Source of the DNA: Odiellus spinosus
Lineage: Eukaryota; Arthropoda; Arachnida; Opiliones; Phalangiidae
Direction: 5' to 3'
Assembly: GCA_963920705.1 (NCBI GenBank)
Contig: OY987230.1
Coordinates: 6,820,001 to 6,884,000, forward strand
DNA: 64,000 nt
Shown here piece by piece: positions 11,901-22,527 of this stretch (its first letter is position 1; the number at the start of each line of letters is the position of its first letter). A program made the translations under genes and the position numbers. The notes beneath the pieces are model-generated. The model was not told where the DNA came from. It worked only from the letters and a program-made list of their open reading frames with translations, and ran no database searches.

Positions 11901-14900
11901 CGTTGCAACTGATTGGTAAACCAATCATAAACAATTCCTTGACAGATACCAAATTATTTATTTTCTCTGACCATTTGGGCTATTTCCAAATTCCCTGACT
12001 TTTCCCTGACCTTTTGGGCCAATTTGCAAATTCCCTGACTTTTCCCTGACCTTTTGGGCCAATTTGCAAATTCCCTGACTTTTCCCTGACCTTTTGGGCC
12101 AATTTGCAAATTCCCTGACTTTTTCAGGTTTTCCAGGTCGTGTACGAACCCTGTAGTCTGATCTGAAGAGGTTCTCAAGAACACTACAGAGATGCTAAAG
12201 ACTTCCCCAAGACTTCGACAAAATGAAGGACCTCTTAAGTCTACAAAAGATACCCGAAAGACTTCCCCATGACTAACCTTTTTACCGTAAGGATAGACAC
12301 ATCCCCAAGACCTCTTATGACTAACCTTTTTACCGTAAGGGTAGACATGCAATCCGACTTGATTCGCGTCTTGTCAAACTGATCTCGGGAACTTAATCAC
12401 AAATAAGGAAAGCTTCCGCGAGGCTGTCTTTACGTACGAGTGATGTTGGTTTTACTACAGTGTATTCATTTCAATGTGCTCCCACAGAATAACGACAATC
12501 ACCTTTCCCCAATGAGGAAAAATAGCCTAATTTGGTCAAAAATGGTTCAACAGAATTTAACTAAATGAAACAACCAGAATTCAAGTGGACCAAAGTCATT
12601 TTAAATTTTGGCCATCTTTTTGTTGAATTTGGGTTATTTCATATTCGTCTATTAGGCCAAGTTCTGTTGGATCATTTTTGACTTTTCCTCAATTTGAAAG
12701 TCAATTTCTTTCGTTAATCTACGAGAGCACATTGAAATGTAAAGAAAAGACCGACACGCGTATTTATATTTTCGAACTTGTAGCGAGATCACTTAGACAA
12801 TTAAGGCCGCTTCGAGTCTAGTTGCATATCTACTTTTAAGACCAAAACATTTTGGCAAATAACAATTACAAATCATAACCATTTTCCTTGAGTTTCACCA
12901 AAAATTAACTTCCTTGACTTTTTCCTGACCTTTACAGTAAAATTTCAAAACTCGAAATAAACCTAACACCTAGCTTAAACCTAACACCTAGCTTAGATAT
13001 TCATAGAGATACCGAATTTCTTTGCTTTTAAAGGGTCATCAACCAATGAGCAAAGGCCCGTCGTTGACTATCTCGATGAGACTTCCAATAACATTCGATT
13101 GGTTGATAACCATTTAATACAAAGAAATTCTGGATCTCTCCGTGAACCAAGCTAAGCCTATTTTCCATGTAAGTTTTTAATTAATTTCTTGTTAAATATT
13201 TGTTTGTAATTTTGTTTATCTGTGGATTAGGCCTATTTGAACGATAATGAATCTTTAAATCACTAATTTAGGTTGAATTCTTCCTTTAAGAAATTAACTA
13301 ACAAACCTGATGACAAGGAGCGCCGCACGGATGTTCACAATCTGGCCTTTTTTTTGGGCAAGGTTGAGTACATGGGTTTTCTTGGTCTTCCGGCTCGCAA
13401 AGACCTTCGTGACACGTTTTTTGGCAGACATGTTGTCCGCAACCCAGAGGTTTAGAGCATGGCCGCCCGCATGACAAACTAACTAGAAAACAAGGGACGT
13501 GGCTTCGCTTCTCGTGTCCCCCGAAGCAATATTTTTCCGTAAAGGCGGTACAAGGAGGGCAATTCTCTTCGCTGTGACAATTATGTTGAACTTGGTGTTC
13601 GCAGGCGTGATCTCTCGTACATAGTTGATCACACTCGGGAGGTTTCTTACCGCAGGCCACCGGTGCCATAACCATTTGAGTTCCACAATCGCAATATAGA
13701 TCTTCAAAACCTAATTTAAAGAAAAAATTATACGTTTTTTTTTTTTTGATTCTAATACGGCTAAATATATTTAACATGTATAGATTAAAGGGTGACACAC
13801 AATTAAATCCAAAAAACTAAGATTTTACGATCAAAAATATAGCGAGATATGAAAGTAATCCAAATTCCCGCCTTTTTCAAAAGACAGAGCTACAATTGTT
13901 GCAGGATCAACAATAATAGCCACTTCGCCTTCAAGGGACACTAAAAGTCCAAAGAAGTGTGTTGCCATTACCCTAAACTAGTATTCAAGATGAGTTAGCA
14001 CTGACTACGTTTTTCCTTATGAGTTTTGATATTGTGTATCAATCCGCCTTGGGTTTACCCATTCTGCAAACCCATCTATAACAAGTTAAAGATGCTGAGC
14101 TTGACGTCACAATTGAAAGAGAGGCGAAAGAAACCAAAAGAAAAACTGAAGATTAAGCCCCACAAGCCAAAATCCTTTATATATTGAAAAGTCATTTTAA
14201 CGGTTGACGCTTGGGTTTGAAGTTCTGGCACTCAAACAAAATTTTTTTTAGATTTAATTTAACTCGAATTCATGGGGAGGACTCGATTAGGACTCGAATT
14301 TATGGGGAGGACTCGATTAGGACTCGAATTTATGAGGAGGACTCGATTAGGACTCGAATTTATGGGGAGGACTCGATTAGGACTCGAATTTATGGGGAGG
14401 ACTCGATTAGGACTCAAATTTATGGGGAGGACTCGATTAGGACTCAAATTTATGGGGAGGACTCGATTAGGACTCGAATTTATGGGGAGGACTCGATTAG
14501 GACTCGAATTTATGGGGAGGACTCGATTAGGACTCGAATTTATGGGGAGGACTCGATTAGGACTCGAATTTATGGGGAGGACTCGATTAGGACTCGAATT
14601 TATGGGGAGGACTCGATTAGGACTCGAATTTATGGGGAGGACTCGATTAGGACTCGAATTTATGGGGAGGACTCGATTAGGACTCGAATTTATGGGGAGG
14701 ACTCGCTTAGGACTCGAATTTATGGGGAGGACTCGATTAGGACTCGAATTTATGGGGAGGACTCGAAACATTCTTTTTAAGCCAGTTGAAGGACTCGAAG
14801 ACTCGACACTAACTTTAAATTGGACTCGAGACTCGAAAAGTCGTTTGGTTTGGACTCGAGACTCGATTCAAAACCCTAAAAATTGGACTCGCACAGGCCT

Positions 14901-17900
14901 GAAAATTAGCTAAAAAAAGGGGCCGTAGTGGCAGAAGTTTGAACCATACTGAAAAATTATGGGTTCAATTAATTTAGATCCCAATTTCCTAGGATTTATC
15001 TGATCTTGCGCAATCCCACCCAAGTTTTGATACTTACTAACGTTAGAACAGGTCCTACAATTTCCTTTATGGCACAATTCGGGGCACCGATGAAGGCCAC
15101 ACGATAACATTCTGTTGCAAGTTAATTCGCATAAGTGTTCATCGTCGACGCAACACAGATTGAGGCACTTATGTCGACCACAGTGTTTTTTCTTATTGCA
15201 TCGACGTTCGCAAGTTAACTGGAAAGAGCTTTCTAATTCGGCGCAAGCGATGTTTTGGACCAAGTTACCGCAGCGGCAACGTACTTCAGTTTTCAAAGGA
15301 CACGGAGGACACTTATTGGAGTGGCATTTTGAATAGCATTTGTGAGGTTCATCTACGGGATAATACGTATTTCACGAACGAAGGTTCAATTATAAAAAAA
15401 GGGAAACATTGTAAAACAAACCTTCAGGGCCACAAGATAAAACTTTCAAACAATCATTTTTGCAGGTAGGAATGGGGTCAGTACATTTCTCTCTATTCTT
15501 GCCACCCAAAAGATCAATTACGCTATTTCTAGCGCACGGACACGTAGTAACGACGCTTGGCAATAACTGACAAGGCGGACATTTTCCATCGTGGCAGTAA
15601 AGCTCGCAGTTATGTTCGCCACATTCTAACTTCATGCTACACATTTCATCGCAAATGAATCGAGAGGAATTAGAGCTTTCCTCCGTACAAGGAACTTCCC
15701 TAGAACTTTTTGAGCAGTAACACTCTAAAAAAACAAATAAACAACATCTGTTAAAACTCTAAAGTCTGTCACAGCGTGACAATCAGCCTTTTTAAAGTTT
15801 CTACACTTTACAAATTCAACTAGATCTTGTTGGTGACTAGCGACCAAGGATGGAAATTATGATAAGACATTGTCCTGCACCAGTATTATCTATTTCTTCT
15901 TGAACAATGAATAAGTAATCTAACATTTGATTATTTTCCACTCTTTGCAGTAATATTCAGGAGCGGAAATAAGAATATTTTCTTAAACGCCTTAAGCAAA
16001 TTGAAAGTTGTCAGACATTGCCAGATATTTTTTATCCGTAAGTACTTTTACTTTTTGGACAAATGTCCAGTAAACTTCTTCTTGAAAAAGTTCCCGGACA
16101 TTTGAAAAATTTATCGGACAATGTCCAATGTCCTTATTTCCGTCCCTGTTAATATCCAATCAAACAAGCAGACATTTGGGAAGGAAGAATAGAACGCTTC
16201 AAAATGGCTCTTCATTTATAAAGAAAACAAGGAAAATGATAATCAAAATCATACTTTGAGGCACGATCGAACTGCAAGGAGGACACGCACCAGGATGGCA
16301 TTCAATTTTACACTTATGAGCTCCGCAATTCAGTAATTTCTCGCATATACCATCACAAGTTAGGCTCTTAGCTCTACCACATCTCACAGACTGAAATTGA
16401 GTACAAAAGTTAATAATTTTCTCTTTCACAGACCTAGGGCTTCCATTAAAATCTAAAAAAATAGTATGGGAAATAGGGACTTTACATTATAAGAAATAAG
16501 GATAAGGTAAAATAGGAACCAAAATTTTCAAAGTAGAAACCAATACTTGGTACTATAAAAGAACTTGGGGGTTTGACATCTTGTTCGAATGTTGCTAACT
16601 ACGTCACAGGACAGTTATTTCCATTTTCATAAAACGCTATGGCTCAGACAGCTAAGAAGTCACTCAGGAGAGACCCGACCTTGAGAGCTGACATGGATAT
16701 AGAAAAAATATGCTTAAGAAATGCTCGGTGCTCACGAGCGCTATGAGCTTTACAAGCTATGACGTCGATGGCAACATTCCCTAAGCTCCTCCTCTTTTAT
16801 AATAGCACCTATTAGAGACCAATTTTCAATGAAAATGGGATATTTTATTGCTAGGTGGAAATCCTGGATATTTTTTTCTTCTCCTTCAAACTACCGAGGA
16901 GTATACTAACTCGAGACTAAATCTCCTTCAAGTTTATTAAACCCTGTGGCGCCATCTAGACATCTAAATAGATTTATCCCCAAATACTGATTTAAGGTGG
17001 TCTAGGGACCTAGTAACAAAATAGGAGATTTATGAAATTCTATGGAAGCCCTGTCCAGCTTTGTTACCATTTCAATCTTGCCACATTCGCACTTTCTGGT
17101 CACCATAGTAGAACACGGAGGACAGGGACCCGGATGACACAGAATGTTGCAAAGATGAGTGCATCCTTTGATTTGTCTATTACGATTACAAACGTTGCCG
17201 CAACTATGAGGAGTATCGTGACGATTCATTTCGGGATCTCGAACATGGCCGCAGAAGCAATAATAATGGTTGGGTATCTTTTCGTATAAATCTTGGCAAG
17301 TGGGGCAACGCCAACCAGCTCCTTCCACGATAGCAGTTGGGGTTCTGGCCCATTTTCCAATACAACCCAAGTGAAAGATATTGAAACATTTGACGCAATT
17401 CCATATAGGATCTCGATGTCTAACAGTTTCGCAGCAAACCATACATTCAAAGTCTCGGCTTTCAAGTTGTTCGGTCAACCTTTCTGCGTTAAAATAATAT
17501 AAAAATTGTTAATATCACATTTTATTATTGGTGTGACGCATTAGATTTACTATTATTTTAAAGGCCCCGTATGTTTAATAACCCGCCTTTTTAAAGTATA
17601 TACGCAACCTGACTACATTCGACCCATAACGTGAAAAATGAATTCTCCCCTAGTCTTATCAAGATTTTCCCCAATGTGATGGCAACTTGGCCAGCTAGAA
17701 TGATGGAGGTTGACGAAGTTAGTCATTTTCATTTAAAAGGCTATGGTAGAATTTAAGAGAAGGCTCTCAAGACCTAATCTCAAATCTATTTTGGTAGTCT
17801 TGTCAAACATTTGGCTAATGGTTTCTTTAAATCATGAGTCTTGTCCAAAAAACCTTTATACGTAGTTTTCATTAAAGGGGCAAAAAAAAAAAGAAAAATT

Positions 17901-20900
17901 TGCACACATCTTTCCCACTATCCTTTCATAGTAAAGTTGCACAATTTAGAATAAATCGATTACAAAATGAACTACTAGACTTTATCTTTGCTTCAATTTG
18001 CGCTCACAAGCAGTGATGCCTGATGGGCATTTTCCCAATTTTATCTACTGCTCACGCTCCAGCTCACGACTCTTTGCTGAGCTTGGAGATGAACTCCGCT
18101 CCTGCCCCGTTTCGCAGTTGTTAACTTAAAGGTACTCATCTCCCAACTCTCTCTCATAAAATCTAAATTATAGCCCCTCCCCTCTTGTAAACGCCCCCCA
18201 AGATGGCTCTCCTCTCCCATCTTCCTTTCCTTTTAACCAAGATGGTGCCAAAGTTAAAACTCACATCTCATTAAAAAACTCTGGAGCTCGTATTCTTCTC
18301 CGCTCTTTTTTGCAACGCCTCGCTGGGCTCACCTCTCATCTCATAATTTCGCCCCCTCTAAAGTTATTCAAAGCTCACCTCTCTTTAGATCTTTTGTGAG
18401 CTGTCAGTTCTCCTTCTCATCTCCTCTCCAGTAACTTAAAGCTCACCTCCCTTTAGAAAGTTTCTCAACTCTCATCTCTACCGCTCATCTCATCTCCTCT
18501 CCAGTTAAAACTCGAAGCTAACCTTCCTTTAGACATTTTCCGAACTCCCAACTCTACTGCTCATCTCCTCTCCTCTCATCTCATCTCCAATAACTTAATG
18601 CTCACCTTCCTCAAGTTCCTTTTTATTGATTTTGTCGTTATTTTATTATTCTAAAATCTAAACCGATAAAAAAAAAGCACTTGTTGTCAGAGTTCATGCT
18701 GCTTTAAGAGCCCCATTCATAAACGATCTTAACACTATCACTAACCTTTGGCTTTACTACGACAGTGATGGTCCTATTTTGAAGCTCAGATTAGCCAAAT
18801 TGGTATTTTCATTCGACTTAACCCTTGACACCCACAAGAACTTCAAATAGTGTGAAAATACCAGTATGGGTTTCGTTTTATACATATATAATTTATATTT
18901 TGGGCAAAAAACTTTGATCAAATGGTCAATAGCCCTGTTTACCATTTCCTGAACCCACCACCCATTGAACTTTTATTTAAAATAGTCAAAATATCCAAGT
19001 GAGTGGAGCTGCATGGAGCGGGCCCATCACTGTTGAGTCCCAAAAACATTTCTCTCATTTCTACTCATCTGTTGGAATCCCAAAAAAGTACTTCTCATAT
19101 CTACTCATTTCTTGGAGTTTAAAGAAAATGCCTCTCATTTCTACTCATATCTCTTGAAATCTAAAAAAATGAACCTCTTATATCTACTCATTTCTTGGAG
19201 TTTAAAAAAATGCCTCTCATTTCTACTCATCTCTTGGAATCCCAAAAAAAGAATCTCTCATATCTACTCATCTCCTGGAGTTTAAAAAATGACTCAATTC
19301 TACTCATCTCTTGGGGTCCCAAAACAAAAAGGTCCTCTCATTTCTACTCATCTCTTGAAGGCTTCAAAAAGTAGGCTCTCATTTCTACTCATCTCTTGGA
19401 GCCCCTAAAAATATGCCTCTCCTCTGCAACTCTCCTATGAAATTTTAGTACCTCTCCTGTCCCGCTCCTCTTATATACCACACAAAAACTCATCTCCACT
19501 CAAAATATTCCAAGTGAGCGGACTACTCACAAGTGGTTGGAAACATGGAGGGAACATAGATTAATTAACCTCGGAGGGATAATTCACTCTCATAAAATGA
19601 TTGTTCGAATCGCACCCTGGTGACAAAAATTGTCTCTACACCGGAGGTTTCTAGCTACCGATACACGGGGTGAAATATTGAAGGGTAAAAAAACTCTAAA
19701 GCAGACGATGTTCTCATGGATTACTTCCAGATTTGTATCCTTAAGGGGGTAAATTTGAGGGGCGGGATAAAATGTCTGGCAGCCATGTTTGAAACAAACA
19801 TCTTCAACTACTAGGCATAGTATAGCAAATCGTACCAGAGTGAATTATCCCTGTGAGGTTGATTAATCCATGGAGGGAATGTCATTTACCACCTTTAGTG
19901 AGAACTAAGAATACATTTTTAAGCCTAATTTCAGAAATTTACACAAGCTACTGCTAAAAACACAAGATATAATGCATTCTTCACCTCTTTGAGTGGCATC
20001 CTCGTCAACAGGAGCTTTAGCTTTTGGAGCACTAGGGTATACTTTATTCCTAGGGTATTGATTACGTCCAAAATGAGGCTTGGAAACCGCGCCATTCATC
20101 ATTTCCATATCAGTTTTTTCTTCAACCAAATTTGATCTATCATCTTGTTTATCGTGATTATGCTTTCGTTGCCCCCGATAGGAAGACGGTTCCCCTCCAT
20201 TGTCTTCGGTACCAGTTTCGTTGTATTTTCGATTATGACGACCTCTGTGAGATCTATCAGGATTATAACTCTCAAAGGCTTCTTGGCCCCTTTCTACCCT
20301 TGGTTTGAAGAAACTTCTAGGTTGATGACGATCCCTTCTATGTTCATTTTGACCATTTGAATTGAAGCCACTATCGTCATCTTCCGCCAAAACCTTTGGC
20401 CGATAAGCTTCTTTACCATGGCTGTGTCCGTGCTTATGCCTATGTCCATCTCTGCTATAAGATTTGTAAGGTTTTCTCGAATGATTCTTCTCACTGCCAT
20501 CTTGACTATCATCATCTTCTAGTTTTTTGACCTTTTCATATAAGTGACTTTCATTATTTGACGCTCCGCCAATGTTAGCGGAAGCCCCTTGATCAAATTC
20601 TCCATCCAAATTTGGCTTTTCTGGTCCAGTTTTCTTCAGCATTTCTTCAATACCATCTAGAAGAGATAACTTTTGTCGTTGTTTCTCTTTTTCTATCGGA
20701 TCTTCGTCATTCTGTTCTTGATGGTCATGACCTCGATGATGTCTTCTTCCACCACTGGATCTAGAATTTAGACCATCGTTTAAAGAGTAATATCCTTGAC
20801 GAGGTCCCCGATGATGTCTGTCTCGTCTTCTATCTTCCAACGGAACACTTTCTGGTTCAACTTCCTGCGCAATTTCATCCGGATTCCTGAATCTAAAAGT

Positions 20901-21059
20901 ACCCCTAACTTCAGGAGGTTGATGCCTGTGCCGATTTCCTCCATGAAGGCTGTTGGACGACGAGTTATAATAAGAAGTTCGATTGTGTCTTCCTCCTCTA
21001 CCTCTCGATTGAGAGGAACCACTTCGAGACGACTGCTCATCGTCATTAGCATTTTCCAT
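8215..21059 (-). CDS. NFX1: NFX1-type zinc-finger protein (NFX1 / shuttle craft homologue)
   Basis: NFX1 proteins are nuclear transcription regulators. Ten minus-strand exons: 21059-19985, 17483-17068, 16390-16255, 15724-15422, 15352-15038, 13710-13307, 11444-11224, 9745-9544, 9478-9333, 8407-8215. All junctions are GT-AG, all phases agree, and the total is 3411 nt or 1136 aa; human NFX1 and fly Shuttle craft are about 1100-1120 aa. Domains in order: a charged His/Arg/Gly-rich N-terminus (about 1-355); a C4HC3 RING-type finger (about 372-421, CMVCC to CPTC); a run of seven or eight NF-X1 fingers ending in CHPGPCPPC-type motifs (about 440-900); an R3H domain (about 1040-1075, [13 protein letters not shown]); and the tail [10 protein letters not shown] ... 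VIDYFDF, very close to vertebrate NFX1. The RING finger suggests ubiquitin-ligase activity, known for the family and inferred here. The ATG at 21059 follows a good acceptor (21063-21062), so a 5' UTR intron is likely. The introns are loaded with repeats. Confidence 0.95.
8440..8930. repeat. Diverged direct duplication and poly-A tract in the last NFX1 intron
   Basis: Two related segments (about 8455-8560 and 8745-8870) share GGTCAGGAAGGC, AAGCCACATT and CCAACAAAA in the same order. The second ends in an A homopolymer of more than 30 bases (about 8892-8926). Confidence 0.6.
10185..10550. mobile_element. 366-bp hAT-like MITE in NFX1 intron 7
   Basis: Perfect 17-bp terminal inverted repeats, CAGGCTTGGAAATAAGG at 10185-10201 and its complement at 10534-10550, are flanked by an exact 8-bp direct duplication, GTCTTGAA at 10177-10184 and 10551-10558. 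CAGG ends with 8-bp duplications are typical of the hAT superfamily. The interior has repeated TAGTAGTCA/TGACTAGT motifs and no coding capacity. Confidence 0.88.
10757..10970. repeat. 30-bp minisatellite, about 7 units, in NFX1 intron 7
   Basis: The unit contains GGACTCGAGACTGATGAGTA followed by CGGTTTACCA. Seven nearly identical units are followed by a tail with loose GGACTC motifs. The 30-bp period keeps frames open on both strands, so the 80-101-aa frames here are repeat artefacts. Confidence 0.92.
11638..12300. mobile_element. CCTTACCG element interrupted by a GGGTTCGTACA element
   Basis: Outer ends CCTTACCGAAAAAAGTTAG (11640) and a CTTTTTACCGTAAGG-like right end match the nested element at 6249-6412. 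Its body is split by a second element running from AGGGTTCGTACAAAATTTT (about 11663) to its inverted end TGTACGAACCCT (about 12153). That inner element carries three 40-bp tandem units (TTCCCTGACTTTTCCCTGAC plus a CTTTTGGGCCAATTTGCAAA half) at 11990-12122. A relative of the inner element lies at 51533-52240. Both sit in NFX1 intron 6. Confidence 0.7.
12320..12850. mobile_element. MITE-like element related to 5949-6708
   Basis: The left end GGGTAGACATGCAATCCGAC and right end TTGCATATCTACTTTTAAG are inverted partners, and the interior has GTGCTCCCACAGAATAACG. It has the same family layout as at 5.95, 32.08 and 61.57 kb, and lies in NFX1 intron 6. Confidence 0.6.
12955..13290. mobile_element. 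Long-TIR foldback MITE ending 15 bp from the NFX1 exon-6 donor
   Basis: It contains the family's AAGCTAAGCCTATTTTCC core, a GTGGATTAGGCCTATTTGAACGA-like arm and a terminal AGGTTGAATTCTTCCTTTAAG. Copies lie at 40.65, 44.61, 45.86 and 61.15 kb. The minus-strand donor of exon 6 is at 13306-13305, so the element occupies the start of intron 6 almost up to the splice site. Confidence 0.65.
14269..14765. repeat. 30-bp minisatellite, about 16.5 units, in NFX1 intron 5
   Basis: The unit is GGACTCGATTAGGACTCGAA plus a TTTATGGGGA part. Units are almost identical; variants include CTCAAA for CTCGAA in two neighbouring units, and a tail of loose GGACTCGA motifs runs to about 14890. As 30 is divisible by three, both strands stay open for about 170-210 codons; these frames are not genes. 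Confidence 0.94.
15958..16148. mobile_element. 191-bp hAT-like MITE in NFX1 intron 3
   Basis: The left end CAGGAGCGGAAATAAG and right end CTTATTTCCGTCCCTG are imperfect inverted repeats starting with CAGG. The flanks GTAATATT and TTAATATC share TAATAT, compatible with a slightly mutated 8-bp target duplication. The interior has repeated GGACAATGTCC-like motifs. Confidence 0.6.
18040..19500. repeat. Degenerate CT-rich tandem repeats in NFX1 intron 1
   Basis: Two blocks: about 18040-18620 with recurring CTCATCTC and AAAGCTCACCTCCCTTTAG motifs, and about 19020-19480 with roughly 43-45-bp units built on CTCATTTCTACTCATCTCTT plus a GGAATCCCAAAAAA half. The blocks are related and probably derive from one ancestral array. 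Confidence 0.75.
19555..19869. mobile_element. 315-bp inverted-repeat element flanked by 10-bp direct repeats
   Basis: The termini are inverted partners over about 32 bp (left GATTAATTAACCTCGGAGGG, right the complement of GATTAATCAACCTCACAGGG, both continuing into ATAATTCACTCT). The element is flanked by direct copies of ATGGAGGGAA at 19545-19554 and 19870-19879. No coding capacity; it lies in NFX1 intron 1. Confidence 0.75.
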
Positions 21060-21063
21060 CACT

Positions 21064-21500
21064 GAAATTAAAGATATAATTACAAATTATTAAAGAAATA
21101 GAATGGCTTCTAGACTCCTAGAGTTCCAATATTAGAAAAAAAAAAAAAAAAAACTCAGTTTCATAAAACCAAGGCTTAAAGGCAATCTTCAAGACATTAC
21201 CCTTTTTAAACTTGCGCCTTTGCCAGAATTTAAATCAATTTTAAATGATTGTTTCCAAATGTTTGGAAAATTATTGCGTAAATAAAGTTCAGGATAATTA
21301 ATTAAAAAAAACTGGAATAATACACGTATACCGTTGACTCACGTCGAGAGAGTCGTCAGTCGACTCGACACACTTTACGCCGCTCGAGTAAGCAGTGTGC
21401 GGTCGTTCCGATTACGTGATTATAACCGGTACATCTGCTGAAACTCACAGAGTTGGTAATAACCGAGTAAGTTGGAGTAAGAAATTAAATGGTCCAATGA
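21064..21500 (-). promoter_or_regulatory. Probable NFX1 5' UTR intron and promoter
   Basis: Directly upstream of the ATG is a strong minus-strand acceptor (TTTCAG at 21067-21062). About 280 bp further upstream is a GTGAGT donor (21342-21337) next to a CpG-rich stretch (21340-21430) holding repeated GTCGACTCG-like motifs. This fits a short non-coding first exon beginning within about 21343-21450. The start site itself cannot be read from sequence. Confidence 0.45.
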
Positions 21501-22390
21501 CGTCACCAGCCTCGCCAAGCAAAACTGTGTAGAATTTAAAATTCTCTACAAACTTTAGTGGTTATTTATGGTTTAGTTTATTTATGGTTTAGTTTATGGC
21601 CGTTTGAGTTTATGGCATATGTAAGAGAGTCGTGGCACGACGATGTGAAAACTTAATTACCATTAAAATTTTTGCGCTATTAGTAAAATCCAATGAAAAC
21701 GCGATGTGGAAGCGGAAATATAGTAAACCATGGAATTAGATAATTAGTTCGAGTAAACCAACTAAGTTACGCTTGTTTTGTTCATATTTAGTTAAATAAT
21801 TTGAGGTGTTGCATGTTTTGTCAAATAGACAACTTCAATTAGCAATTCGCCCCCTCCCCCCCCTCCGTACTCGTTCGAGATCTAGTTCTATTTTCTTCTG
21901 GTTTTACTAATGTTTTAGATCGAAAAGGGTACATTTTCTCCTCGGCAACTAGATTTCGAATGGTTACAGAAGAAAGCTTCGCCTGATAAACTTCATTTTG
22001 CAGTAGAAACTACTAAATTAAATCTTTTGTAATATCAGAAGTAAATATTTACTTCTGAAAGCGATCTGAGCAAACCTTGGGTTTTGTCCGACAAGGCCTA
22101 GTGGCGGGTTACTTCATTTGGCCAGGTATTTCACTACTCGGTCTATACTTACTATGAGTAAAAGCATTTTTAATGCAACCGACCGCACCGACGATTTTTG
22201 GTACATGAGCCGGAACGGCTACGGAGCCGACGGAGCATGATGGGGGACAGTAAAGACACGTGACTAAAAGTTTCGTAATTTGAAATTTTGAACATTTTTT
22301 GTTTTAAGTTCGTAAACAAACAGGTTCTAAATGAAAAATAAAATAACCCATTCGTTGCGAATAATTTAAAAAAAAAAAAATATTTTCAAA
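21500..22390. other. Intergenic DNA between NFX1 and EPHX4-like
   Basis: No coding segment recognised. It should contain the NFX1 upstream region and, at its right edge, the 3' end of the EPHX4-like gene. Confidence 0.5.
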
Positions 22391-22394
22391 ATAC

Positions 22395-22400
22395 TTTATT
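22395..22400 (-). terminator. Poly(A) signal of the EPHX4-like gene
   Basis: TTTATT on the plus strand reads AATAAA on the minus strand, about 130 bp past the stop codon. It is the only canonical hexamer I noticed close behind this gene. Confidence 0.6.
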
Positions 22401-22527
22401 AGCAAATGCATTTCACTTAATTTATACATAAAACATTCGTGGACTTAAATTTATACTTTTAAGGTGAATATAAGAAAGCTTATGAAACTCAAATAGTTTT
22501 GTAAAATGAAATTACAAATATGATTCA

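Noticed and set aside
14259-14913. Long open frames of 170-213 aa on both strands.
   Set aside because: They exist because the 30-bp repeat is divisible by three; both strands and several frames are open equally, and the array is in an NFX1 intron.
19600-19625. tRNA B-box-like GTTCGAATC.
   Set aside because: No A box at the right distance and no cloverleaf; it lies inside an inverted-repeat element.
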